A stretch of DNA of 64,000 bases from Microplitis mediator (Eukaryota; Arthropoda; Insecta; Hymenoptera; Braconidae): contig NC_079978.1 of assembly GCF_029852145.1 (NCBI RefSeq), positions 10,414,801 to 10,478,800 on the forward strand, written 5' to 3'. Positions 34,103 to 45,387 of the stretch are shown one piece after another. The notes beneath the pieces are model-generated. The model did not search any database and was not told the origin of the DNA. It worked only from the letters and a program-made list of their open reading frames with translations. The translations under genes and the position numbers were made by a program. The number at the start of each line of letters is the position of its first letter. The stretch's first letter is position 1.

Positions 34103-35193
34103 TCAATCATCTGGCTACCCTGAGTTTTCGAGACTGTCATCTGAAAATTTCTCTGTAAGTGACTCTGAGCAGTTGCAGCAAAATGCTCAGGGAATAAATG
34201 AGTTGCTGCAAATAAGAGAGCAGCTATATCATGAGATACTGCATCTACAACAGCAGTAGTATGAGCAGGCCTGTATAATCCAGACCCAAGGCCTCAATTT
34301 ATGGCAGTGGCAGCGTCGTTTTGCTCAATTGCAAGACGAATCAAACGTGCTGTTGAATCAACAACAACAGCAACTACAACAACAACAACAACAACAACTA
34401 CAGGAACAACAACAACTCTAACGGTTACGCGACCGAAGATCCGAGGACGGTAGATCCGCGACATTGGATCTGCGACAATTGTTGTATGGTGATGTGGCAC
34501 ATAAACAATAGAAAAAGTCAGCCGTGTACACACAGATGGCGTTTAATTACATACGTGTAGCCGGTTACTTACCATCTTGTAATAGATTAAATAAAAATTA
34601 AAATATTTAATAATTAATTTTATTTAAAACCGTACGATGGACGGTGGCGTTATAGGTCCAACCCATTTATAATTTTTTGGTAACTTCAGTGTTAGGTATG
34701 AGGCAGGATGTGTTGGAGGTGCCTCACTGACGATTCCACCAACACATCTGGGATGAAACCTAATATTGTTTGGTGTCTATTAAACTTTAAGTTTGATAAA
34801 GATTATAAGTTTGGTGATTTAACGCGGCAACTTACACATTTTAATTCGCGATATCTACAAATTATCGACCAGTTTTCAGGTAGATATTTAAGTGTACACG
34901 TGTCAGTTTAACATCAAAATGGCGGTTTATGTGACATCATCTTTGTATATACTCACAACATCAATTCTTGTTTGGAATTGTTACTCTGAACAAGAATACG
35001 ACTAAAATTGTCGCGGATCTAGTGTCGCGGATCTGGTGTCTTCGGATCTCCGGTCGCGTCACCACTCCAACAGCAACAACAGCTAAAGCAGATGCAGCAA
35101 TGGCAATAGCAGTTGCAACTGCATGAGCAGGAGCAGCAGTGGGAAAATTCACATTTATTTCGGCCTGATGATGATGATATGGATTTCCACCAT
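33717..35193 (+). pseudogene. Ser/Gln-rich protein of unknown function near the right end of the Polinton
   Basis: Likely start MCTTSSSS at 33717, though the frame is open from 33660. A Ser run from a (TCA)n tract leads into a unique segment (KSEDIWSHIFSIFGEHPTTL, FPGVEMSIQPTPQHYRLIDE, FFRRQAMRHLSS), then acidic DDDEFLL, a second Ser/Ala run and Gln-rich coils. A TAG at 34258 interrupts the frame, which continues to 34414. After a MITE (34423-35063) Gln-rich coding text resumes to DDDDMDFHHY with another TAG inside. No domain is recognised. Acidic plus Gln-rich composition would suit a transcription activator, which is speculation. It occupies the place where the polymerase N terminus would be expected. 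Confidence 0.45.
34423..35063. mobile_element. MITE with 8-bp target duplication
   Basis: Ends GGTTACGCGACCGAAGATCC and GGTGACGCGACCGGAGATCC inverted, flanked by ACTCTAAC and ACTCCAAC (34415-34422 and 35064-35071, one mismatch). GGATCTGCGACA/TGTCGCGGATC repeats lie subterminally. An 8-bp duplication points to a hAT- or P-like source. It is 641 bp with no transposase. Confidence 0.8.
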
Positions 35194-35429
35194 TATTAGT
35201 AGCTTCTTTGATATCATTATTATAATTATTATTATTATTATTAGTATTATTGATTTTTTTTAAATTAATTAATTATATTATTATATATATTATTATTATC
35301 ACTATTACTATTATTATGATTATTATTAAAATTAATATGGTAAAATTAATAATTTAAGATTGATTTATGTAAAAATTTAAGCTTTATTAAATGGATGATA
35401 GCATTTACAGATTTCATTAATGTAAATAA
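35194..35429. repeat. ATT-rich microsatellite stretch
   Basis: Imperfect (ATT)n and AT runs between two convergent Polinton genes. No gene or signal is recognised. Confidence 0.6.
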
Positions 35430-35750
35430 TTAGTTCTTTTCTTTCATGAAGAATTCGAATTTATTATATTGTCCACCAAGGTATCTGATAAATAAGTTTT
35501 GTTCTTCTTTGATTATTGTATTCAATGTTGGTAAAGCTGATGGATCCTCTCGAATAGCTGTAGTAGCACGTTTTGGTAAGTATACGCAAAATTCACTGTT
35601 CAGCGAAGCGACGATGCTGTCTCCGAATTTGGCGTTGATTAGTTTTAACTTAGTGACTTGGTATTCACCATTAACATTTAACTCACACATTTGCTTCTTA
35701 GGTAAAATGTCTTTCAAGGTAGTGGTTCCATTAATTTTTGTAAAATCCAT
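35430..35750 (-). CDS. Small conserved Polinton protein (106 aa)
   Basis: An open frame starting MDFTKINGTTTLKDILPKKQ, with a central beta-rich part (VTKLKLINAKFGDSIVASLN, FCVYLPKRATTAI) and the end NLFIRYLGGQYNKFEFF. The order 'LK..K..G..I.V.L...F.V.LP.R' is familiar from short, uncharacterised insect repeat-encoded proteins, and the pattern of strands could suit an OB-like single-strand binding fold. That is inference. It is the last gene before the right TIR and is transcribed inward. No break is visible. Confidence 0.65.
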   Translation of the reverse strand: MDFTKINGTTTLKDILPKKQMCELNVNGEYQVTKLKLINAKFGDSIVASLNSEFCVYLPKRATTAIREDPSALPTLNTIIKEEQNLFIRYLGGQYNKFEFFMKEKN

Positions 35751-36017
35751 TTTATTGACTATGAAATTAAAAAAAAAATCAGAATATTGTAGTTATTTGG
35801 ATTCAACAAAATAAGATGAGAATAAATAGATAATACTTACATTTTTATTTTCTCCAAACTGTCTCAAATAACACATAAACACTCAATAAAAAAAAATACA
35901 CACAACGGTCGTTGCAAGTACACTGAGTTAATGTAACTTAACTTTACACTATTATTGAAAATAGAGCTAGTGAAGAACTGTAGAGAATTGAAATTTGAAA
36001 CTGCATTTATATTGTAG

Positions 36018-36636
36018 TCCCCACTACAAATTTGATAAAAAATGGTGGAAAATTGTAAAAGATTCGATAAAAAAAATATAAAATTTTAAGAAAAATGACT
36101 CATTTGTTATCAAAAGTGAAAGTTGCTATAGATAAGATTAAATATATATTAACAAGTGAAAGTTTTCTAAATGATAAGGTAAGATAAAGTAAATATATTA
36201 ACAAGAGAGAAATACGTCATTTGTTATTAAAAAATACCCTCTCCTCCACACATCTTGAAGTTTAATCTAAGATAACGATTAAACAATATGACACGTCCAT
36301 AAATCATTTTCCTAGCTAAAATTTAAACAAAAATCCCCCACTCCAAGCAAGATCCTCCACATCCACAAAAAATGTAACGAGCGCCCTCTATATCTATAAA
36401 AAATGCATCAAGCGCCCTCTATATCCATGAAAAATGCATCAAGCGCCCTCTGTATTTACTAAAACCACAACAAGCGCCCTCTATTTCCACAAAAACTACA
36501 ACAAGCGCCCTCTATATCCACATACAACTAGCACCCTCTCTCGACCGTCAGTAAAGAAGTTTACCAACTCCCCACTTATCTACAATGATATTGCAGATCT
36601 CTACAGGCGCGGTAAATCCATCCTTGCTTATCTACT
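36018..36636 (-). repeat. Polinton right terminal inverted repeat
   Basis: Reverse complement of the left TIR without the solo LTR. The outer end is AGTAGATAAGCAAGGATGGA read inward. The subterminal array of ~30-bp units (CAAGCGCCCTCTATATCCA) spans about 36375-36525. Flank beyond 36636 begins TAGTAG; the left flank does not match it. Confidence 0.9.
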
Positions 36637-37790
36637 TAGTAGATAAATGGTTTTGAACATTTACAAAATATTGTAAAAACTAATTTTATGCAGGTTTTTA
36701 GTTTGATTAAAGCTACAATTTCAAACCGATCACCTTGAAATTTCGTACACGTATTTTGTGGGTGACTACCTTGTTCGAGTTTGAAAATTAGCTCGATCGG
36801 TTGATTAGTTTAGAAGTTATAGCACTTCAATATTTTTAAAATGTCCAAAATTCATATTTTTACTTATTCTTTTTTCAATATGTTTTGAATGTGATAACTT
36901 ATCGACTTTATATAAAATTTATCTGCAAGTTCTTCAAATAAGCTTTAATTTTCATGCCTATATATGTGCCTAGACCAATGAAATTACTTATTTTACCATT
37001 CATTTAATGAAATTTTGCTATTGCATTAGTTCTCCTACTTCTTAGTAAATTCATGGAGCTACTTAAATTTATATTATTGCAGTGTGACACCCTTAAAATT
37101 TAAACATTTCAATTCAGTGGGTATATACAATTTTGTTTTATCGACAGTGTATAAATGATATGATATATCAATAACAAGATTAACATTAGTTATGATGATA
37201 ATATTCTCTACATCTACTCGTCGTTTGATATTCGCATAGGCTTTTTATTTCAAATATTAGTACTAATTTCAAGTATGACACTTTGATATATCACAATCAA
37301 ATTTTAATCTTAGATTATTTTATTAGTGGATTTTATTGAAAGCAAATTATTGCCTTTATCCTTATGGTAGAATTTTCGAGGAATAAACCCATAATCTATC
37401 ATAATTCTTCGAATAGGATCCGAAATACCATTGCTCCGATAGTTTTAATATATGCATAGGTATCTTTAAATAGCGTCAAATCAAAACATATAGTGCATTA
37501 TCAACAAAAATTCTTCTGAAGCTCATTTAGTTAGCTTCAATTTTTGGCATTATACTTCTAATTTTTTGATTTTTTTTGATTTATCATCTTGAGAATTTTC
37601 AAGAAAATGTAAAAAAAAATTCCATTTCGTTATCAACTTTTATTTGAAAGGTGAAAATAGTCAAATAATGAGAAATCTACTTCCATTTCGGCTGCCGAAT
37701 GGCCGTTTTTTTTTTTTTTTTAAAAAGAAGAAAGCTTGATTAACAAACCTATTTTTTTAATCAATCTGTTTTGAATATTTTATTCGTCTC
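36637..37790. other. AT-rich flank with no gene seen
   Basis: Text such as CGATCGGTTGATTAGTTTAGAAGTTATAGCAC resembles the degenerate repeat units at 42480-42900, so part is old repeat. No coding region was found. Confidence 0.5.
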
Positions 37791-37811
37791 CAATTTAAAG
37801 TTGTTTTAAAA

Positions 37812-38123
37812 ATGGATAATCGTAGAGAAGATATTATTGAAATTCCTGGACGACATAATAATACTAAAAAGTATTATTATCGGGGTTATTGCTATAATAT
37901 TGACCGAAGAAATCGCTACATCTATCGTTGTAATTGTCTGCAGTTATTAGGCTGCCGTGTGATTTTATATGATACTGAAGATGGTATCAGAGTCGATGGT
38001 TATCATGATGACCATCTTCCTGATTTTAATTATCTTCAGAAACTGAGATTAATCGATGAAATGAAAAGACGATGTAGAGAGACTACGGTTCCGATTAAAC
38101 AATTATTTGATGATGTGTGCCGA
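37812..38123 (+). pseudogene. MULE-family transposase gene, FLYWCH exon
   Basis: MDNRREDIIEIPGRHNNTKK leads into a FLYWCH zinc-finger pattern: YYYRGYCYNIDRRNRYIYRC, then CRVILYDTEDGIRV and a DDHLPD end where C2H2 ligands are expected (the last His pair is partly kept as HDDH). FLYWCH domains are the DNA-binding part of many insect Mutator-like transposases. The exon runs into GTAAGT at 38124-38129, a consensus splice donor. Catalytic exons of the same family follow at 40013 and 44848. Confidence 0.7.
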
Positions 38124-40012
38124 ACGTAAGTGCCAAATATTATAAAGAGTCTTAAAATCATTTCGTTATACTTACTGCTAAAAAAATCTGACAGATTCTT
38201 ATACCTGTATAAATAATGCCTATAGTTAACGACAGCACTTCTCATCGAACTCATGCATTTTTAAAAAATCTCTATGGCAATTGATGAGAATGTATTTGAA
38301 ATATGAGATTTTATAATCTATAACAGGGCTATGCTGCTACTCTGGTCGTCCTTACAAAGGGCGCCACTGGAAGTAATAACGGCCTCCCAGAGCCGGATCT
38401 TGGATCATCAGGGTCGTTGTAAAATTGATTTGTAAGAGAAGGAAGAGGAAGGATAATTTATTAATTAATTAATTTATTTCACAATTAACAATTTTAACGT
38501 TTATTTATTTAACCTTGACAATATTTATTTAAACCTTTATTTTATAAACCTTATACCTTATTACCTTATTAAACCTTATTACCTAATGTTAACTACCTTT
38601 GACAATCTTAAACGATAATTAATAAGGCCAACTACCTTTGGCTATACACACACACACTCACACTGAGTCCCCTGGACTATAATACACACACTCGACTTAA
38701 CTCACGCGGTCGACAAGACCCTCTACGTGGCTAATATTTTCCCGCGCGGTCCCCTGGACCCTCTACGTGATTACACTTATTCAATTATTACCAATTTCTA
38801 TAACTACACTTTCTACACTCACACACTTTACAATATAACATTCCATTATACCTATTTTCTGATTTAAATTAATTCCCATATAATTATTTATTACACTTTG
38901 AAATCACCAATCAATTAACCACAACTAACTTCTTATAAACCTTAACCTTTCTTTTACCAACAATTTTATTAAGCCGGTTTTAGGATTTATTTCATTTTAC
39001 CGCTTAACAATTTATTCACTGACTCTATATCCAATACTCAAAACTTAAACACGTTTTACTTTACGACACATTTAACGTTTATTTTATTAATTGATTTTAT
39101 TTAATTACTTAAATTAATTATAATTAATTTATTCTATTATTAATGACTAGATAATTATGACTTAATTAGATCACTTAATTAGATCACTATTGCTTTTCCG
39201 GCGAATGCCTTACACAAACTGCCTGAAAAATTCCAGAAGAATTTTCCGGCGATGCTTTACACAACCTGCCTGGAAATAACAAAGCTAATTATGTTGAGAC
39301 CGGTTTTCGATTGAATATTACACGAAAATAGACACGACAATACTTTGCGGACACGACGTTTAATTACGTATTTAATTAATAAATGTTCTGGTAATATTCT
39401 ATAAAATACCTATTACGATTTACGTTGATTCTTTTCCGTGACTCGTCTAGTAATAGTTGTCCTGGTCCGTGTAATTGTGCTAGTCCGTGTAGTTGTCCTG
39501 GTGGTTACTTGGTCCTCCCGGCTCGGTGCTTCCCGGTTGTAACTTTGGGCGTCTGGATGTTTGCCCGATCCTACTGACTCTGTCCTGAACGTCTGTTCAG
39601 TCTAGTCGTTTCGGTCACTACTCCCCTTATTCGCTGTTGTCTTGTAGTTTTAATAATTTCGCTCGATAATTTTCGGCAATGATCGGAAAACTCCTCCCTT
39701 ACTTAATTATGATTGGGCCTAGTGTGAGAGTATTTTCAATTAGCGCGCCCGGCGACAAGTCGAAAAACCTAATTGAATGCTCATTTGAGGTTGCCGGTAG
39801 GGTAGATGACCATCAGTGATAAATCACGATTTTAGTTAATAAAATGACCCAATTTACCCCGTTTCAAATAAAGGTTATTGTAGTTATTTAAAATTTTATC
39901 TTTATCTTTATTAATATGCATTTAGAGATCCTCAAACAGGCGGGTTATTGTCTTTTCATCGTATTAGGTCGACTCTCGCACAATAAAAAAATCGAACTTT
40001 ACCTCCGCTTCC
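38124..40012. other. Intron-like region with a probable retroelement remnant
   Basis: After the splice donor the sequence changes near 38330 to a GC-richer block (GGCGCCACTGGAAGTAATAA, a CACACA tract, repeated CCCTCTACGTG) that reads like a repeat insertion. No domain or clear TIR/LTR could be fixed. The part near 39900-40000 may hold the next splice acceptor. Confidence 0.4.
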
Positions 40013-40191
40013 TAATACATTAAATGAACTTGCGATTACTTTAATAACGTACGCGCCCACTTTAAATTTCTATCAAGGAATCGTTACCACAGAGGATGGT
40101 GGTGTCGCCTTGATATTTTCAACACCACTTCTTTTGAATGCTTTGTCTGAAGCACGTGAAATTTACGTAGATGGAACTTTTCCTGTAAGTT
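40013..40191 (+). pseudogene. MULE transposase, catalytic-region exon
   Basis: Translation gives LPPLPNTLNELAITLI, FYQGIVTTEDGGVALIF and EAREIYVDGTF. The last is the first catalytic Asp motif (YVDGTF) of MULE transposases. It ends at a GTAAGT donor (40189-40194). A large inverted-repeat element begins at about 40247 in the following intron. Confidence 0.75.
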
Positions 40192-41939
40192 ATGATGCAC
40201 TTTTCATAAGATTTCTATTTTTAATGCATTGGAAATATATAACTATTAGAGTGCTTCATTTTGGAACAACATTTTTTTTTATCAAGTCCCACCTGAAAAT
40301 CTTGTAGTCGGTAGAAAAACAAAAATTTTGAGCCGCATGGCAGCTATTAATTTCGATTTTAACCTATTGCTAATCCATTTTTTATTTTTCCCATTTAAAT
40401 AACATTGAAAAATAATTTTTTATAACTTTTTCCTTCCGCTCACCGTATTAAAATTTTTTTTCACATTTTGACATATGGGCTTTTGTAGAGGACTAAATTT
40501 GCTACAAAAAAAGTCTTTAAAGTCGAGTCCGTAACTCGATTAGATTTCTACACAAATCGCTTCTTAGATTTAAATTTCGTAAAAATAACACTAAATCTCA
40601 TCTAGCGCCCAAATTATTGATGATAGATAAAAAAACTAAGCAACAATTTTCTAGGAAATTTTGAGGCCTACAATTTTTTTAATAAAACGATCCGTCGTAA
40701 CTCTCAAAGTTTAGTAACTACAGCCTCTTAAAATATAAAATCGAGGAAAAATTTAGTTTTTACATCTTCAAAAACTAATTTAATAGATCTACGTGAAAAA
40801 GTCGAACCCAGAATTTGTATGTCATCGGACTTACTAAAATCTGGCGGTAGACAAATTTTTCAAACCAGTAAATTTACAGATAGTACTGGTTTTGTAGGTC
40901 TCATATATTAAAGAAACTTTTTTTAAACTATCCAAGTAACTTGATTATTTATGTAAGGTCTCAAATTCATGCACAACTTATGTAGAATCGGTATTTATAT
41001 TACAATTTTTCAGTTCGACTTTTTCACGGAGATCTATTAAATTAGTTTTCGGAGACGTAAAAACTAATGTTATGTCCGACCGTTCGGACATTTAATATTT
41101 TTCTTATTATATAATTTTTAATTATTATTTTTAAATATTTCATTCAAGAGTATAATATGGAAATTATTATCTCTTGGTCGTTTCTCATAAAACTTTTATT
41201 TATTTCAAGGTCAGAGTGCAGCTGGCACGTTATCAAGCCGTTATCAAACGGGCCTAAATAAATAGCTATAAAAATAAAAAAAACCTCATTAGGTGACGCA
41301 CTTTTTGTCGCCACTGCACTCTAAAATAAGACCAAAAATAAACAGTACAATTGTAACGTATTTTTAATGTGTTTTCTAGTATTGAAAACCACTTAAAGGT
41401 ACATTACCATGCCTAGACTAATTAAAACTAAAATAAGATAAAAAAAGTGAAAGTTTTTAGTTAAAGAATAGAATTTAATAAATTTTAAATATTGTTTGAA
41501 AATAAAATATTACGACGAAAAATAATAGCAAAAAAAAACTCATACTTGAGAAAAAAAAAGAAAAGAAATGAATAAAGAAGTAAACTAATATTAGAAAAAT
41601 ATTAGAACTCGAGTTAAATAAAATAAATAATGAATTGTCGGAAATTAAATAAAAAAATATTAGTATTCCATTTAAAGGAACAAACCACATAAAAATTTGA
41701 AGAAACGAATCAATAATTTCAATAACAAAATGTTTAAATAATAAACAATTTCATAATAATAAAACTTAGGTGAATAAATAATTTTAAAAAACAATATAAG
41801 GAATTTTAAGGATAAATAAATACAGTGAACGACATAAATAAGTAAACAATATAAATAATTCAAAAACAATATAAATTAGTTAAATAAAATCAAAAATTTA
41901 TTAATTAAATAATATAAATAAAAAAATCTGAGCGTCGGT

Positions 41940-42916
41940 TGGCCCTGCGGGCCAGCCCCAAAACTTCCCGCTGTTCTCGAGCTCAAGGAGCTTGAAAACA
42001 TCACTGTGAATATATTTTCGAGCTCTTCGAGCTCGTAAATGTTGTTACATGCAATCATTTTATTATGAGCCTTTTAAGCTCTAACAAGTTACGGTTTATG
42101 CTAGAGTTTGAAATGTTAAGAATCGAAAATCATTAATGAAGAAACGACTTTTAAATTTTTATTATCGATTATGTTCTCTGAAATAAATGTATTGAGGCAG
42201 AAATCAATGTCAGTGATCAAAATCGTGATTTGAATAAGTTTTGATTTAGGTCAGAGCAATAATAGATAGAATATCCGAGAAAAACATTAACGACTGGGTT
42301 TTTTCAATTTTTTGCTGACGATATCTTTAAAACTAAGGAACAAGTTTTATGACATTATCTGATAATCGAAAGAGACTATAAAGAGAAAGAGTTGGTATGA
42401 TTTCAGACACATTTTAGCACATTATATTTTGATTTATCCGGAAAAAATAACATTTTATGTTATTTTTTTAACTTTTCAGCGCCGATATCTTTTGAACTAA
42501 TCAACCGATTTTGACGTTTGAGGTGGCAATCGGCGCGTTTTCTTGAACTCTACAGTCGATTAAATTTTGAAATTGATCGGATGAGTCACTTCAAAGATAA
42601 TCGAAAAAAAATGTTTTTTACCATTTCTTTCGCCATCGATATCTCTCGAACAAATTAACCGATTGAGATGGTTAAGGTGGCATTCGACGCGGCTTATGAA
42701 GTTCTAGAGCTGGTTAGATTTTGAAATCAATCGTTCAAGTCGTTTCTTAGAAATCACTAAAAAACTAAAAAAAAAAAATTTTTTTTTTTAATTAATTCGC
42801 CAATATCTTCGAGTCTACTTAATCAAATGATCTGAAATTTTCAGGAAAGTTGCGGGCCAACAAGCTCTTTCGATTGCCACCTCAACCATCCAAATCGATT
42901 CATTAGTTACAAAGAG

Positions 42917-42960
<44 letters not shown>

Positions 42961-43135
42961 TACATACATACACTCGGACATCATTCTGAAAATAGTCAGA
43001 ATAGCTTCCTAGGACCCCAAAACGTCGACATCTGATGAAAACTCGACTTTCGAAAATCGGGGTGAAAACAATAACTTCCCAATTTTTCGAAAATCGTCGA
43101 TTTTCTTAGCGGGAAGTTAAAAATAAGTTAATATG
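41940..43135. repeat. Degenerate repeat ending in a CA/CATA microsatellite
   Basis: Units of about 120 bp with text like CGATATCTCTCGAACAAATT.ACCGATT recur between 42290 and 42900. They are followed by (CA)n, (CATA)n and the block CTTAGCGGGAAGTTAAAAAT. The last part is found inverted at 62513-62690. It is probably a dispersed DNA repeat; its class is unknown. Confidence 0.65.
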
Positions 43136-44039
43136 TCATAAAGTGGAGAGGATGGAAAACAGACCCAATGCCTGACATCAGAGGGGAACCCATGTGGAGG
43201 GAGGTGCGTACTCGAAACATCGGTACCCAAAAGGGATAGTGGGAAAAAATAAGGACCACACGATTGGCCTAGGTTCTTTTTCCTTCCGGAGATAAACGCC
43301 GCCCACTTCCCCTGATTTCCTAAAGGGCCAGAGCCTGATTTTCAAGTTCGGAGAGAATCAGTCCGACGGAAGTTACAACTGTGGATAGTCACAGTTCCTG
43401 GTTTTATGCAGAGTTATTTTTGAACATTGAATCTTAAACAATTATTGTTTTTTATTAATTTAAAACAAAGAATTAAAGGTAAAATCTAAATAAATTTGAG
43501 TAAATTTAAAACAAATAATTGGAAGTGAAATTTAAATAATTCGAGTAAATTTAAAACAAATAGTTAAAAAAAGAATCTAAATAATTTTAAGTAGTTAAAC
43601 AAATGAATTAAAATAAATTGAATTAAGAAAAAGAATATCCAACGCCGAATCGAGTAAGTCAGACCAAAATTCATTTATATTTAATTTTAATTTTTTTTTT
43701 TAATACTGTATTGTGTTTTTATATTTTCATATAATTATCTCGTGTATTTTTTTTTTTTATATAACAATAAAAGGGGATAACCTGAATTACTGTTTTATTC
43801 CGTATTCCTCAATTAAAATTGCCCATCCCTGTCTATTGGTTTAAAAACCAGGACAAAAACAGGCAGTATTTTTCTTACGTAGACTTTCTAATGATAAATT
43901 ACATTCGGGTTCAAATTCGTATAGGCTGGTAGCCAACGAATAATAATAATTAATTATTTGGGTTTGAATCCGGATAAGCTGGTAGCCAACGCATAATAAT
44001 AGATTATATACAAAAATTTCCTCAAGCTTACATAACACT
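43136..44039. other. Unassigned repeat-like DNA
   Basis: A GC-richer block at 43140-43400 (CCGCCCACTTCCCCTGATTT) looks like a retroelement untranslated region. 43900-43995 has two ~70-bp copies around GCTGGTAGCCAACG. No gene seen. Confidence 0.4.
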
Positions 44040-44847
44040 AAATTTTTCCGTGATTTTATATTTTAAGAGGCTCTAGTAACTAAACTTTGAGAGTTAGAAT
44101 AAATTGTTTGATTACAAAAATTGTAAGGCATAAAATTTTCTACAAATTTGTTCCTTACATTTTTCATCCATTATCAATAATTTGGCCGTTAGATGAAATT
44201 TAGTGTTATTTTTACGAAATTTTAATCCAAGAAGCGATTTGTATAGAAATCTAATCGAGTTACGGACTCGACTAAAAGGACCTTTTTTGTAGCAAATTTA
44301 GTCCTCTACAAAAGCCCATAAGTCAAAATGCAAAAAAAAAAATTTAATTCAGTGAGCGGAAGGAAAAAGTTATATAAAATTATTTTTCAATGTTATTTAA
44401 ATGGGAAAAATAAAAAATGGATTAGCAACGGGTTAAAATCGGAATTAAGAGCTGCTATGTGGCTCAAAATTTTTGTTTTTCCACTGACTACAAGATTTTT
44501 AGGTGGGACTTAATAAAAAAAATGTTGCTCTAAAATGAAGCACCCTAATAAATATACATTAAAGATTAAATTTAGACAGCTTAACTTAAATCAATAAAAA
44601 ACAAAAAAAATGGTTAAAAATATAATAAAAGTAGAAAATTCAAATAAAAATATTATAGGTAGTTCCAAGAAGACCACTCATTACCCAAGTTTATCTATTT
44701 ATGTGCGTCTAGAAGGAACAGTAAATAACCTGAAATCATACATATTATATTCAATTAATAATTTATATTTATCTAGGGAATGGTTGTTGTTCAATGCCTT
44801 GACGCACCACAGATACATATATGTGGCGATTTTTTGAAGATTAATTG

Positions 44848-45216
44848 AACTAGCTCCTAATCTTGCACAGAATGTTCAATTTTTCAGGAGTGACTATGAA
44901 AGTGCTCTGATTAATGCTTTTCGTGAATGCTTTCCACAAGCTCACATCACAGGTTGTTGGATCCATTTTTCACATGTCTTAATGGAAATCAACTATTCTA
45001 GTTATCTATCAAGTTTTATGCGTATCATGTAATTGTTTATTTCCCTTCTATTGATTTGTAGGCTTTATGCAGACCTTGGGGTAGGTTGCATTTGCCTGAT
45101 GAAATAAAATATTTATATCAATGGCTATAGCAGTTCCTTTGTTATCAACAGACTTATTTCCGCAAGCATTTGACTTCTTGCAAACTGACGCAGATCAAAT
45201 CGCTGTAAACCATTAA
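44848..45216 (+). pseudogene. MULE transposase, later exons
   Basis: 44848-45032 reads ELAPNLAQNVQFFRSDYESA, then FRECFPQAHITGCWIHFSH, the second Asp and CxxH/CW-type motifs of MULE transposases. A branch/pyrimidine tract with acceptor TTTGTAG (45055-45061) leads to a further exon-like piece containing MAIAVPLLSTDLFPQ. Stops and phase changes show decay. With the FLYWCH and DGTF exons it forms one spliced gene spread over 7.4 kb. Confidence 0.7.
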
Positions 45217-45387
45217 ACAAAATAGACAATCAGAATGAAGCATTAGCGCGAACGAGTAGAGTGGAATGAACAGTGGGGTAAAGCATCAACAGCGTAAGTA
45301 CTCGGCTGTCGTTCAGCAGCTCTCATAACGCGTGATGCACGTGAATGACATTTACGTTTAGTTTATTTATGTTTATTATTCTTTATA

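Larger units (their letters stand above)
4277..36636. mobile_element. Polinton/Maverick (adintovirus-like) element, degraded and heavily inserted
   Basis: Two inverted ~0.6-kb repeats (4277-5398 and 36018-36636) enclose the full Polinton gene set: major and minor capsid proteins, adenain-type protease, PLA2-domain protein, FtsK/A32-type ATPase, chromodomain integrase and protein-primed polymerase B. The right end reads AGTAGATAAGC inward, as Polintons start with AG; the left end has GG instead. The expected 6-bp target duplication is not visible. The unusual 32-kb length comes from at least eight later insertions. A typical element is 15-20 kb, so the underlying copy is of normal size. It is a fossil: capsid genes and polymerase are broken. 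Confidence 0.95.
40247..44547. mobile_element. Large inverted-repeat element with TIR TTAGAGTGCTTCATTTT
   Basis: Left arm 40247-40760 and right arm 44040-44547 are inverted copies (TTAGAGTGCTTCATTTTGGA / TTAGGGTGCTTCATTTTAGA), with TA next to both ends. It encodes no transposase and its centre is filled by other repeats. It lies in an intron of the MULE gene. Confidence 0.8.
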
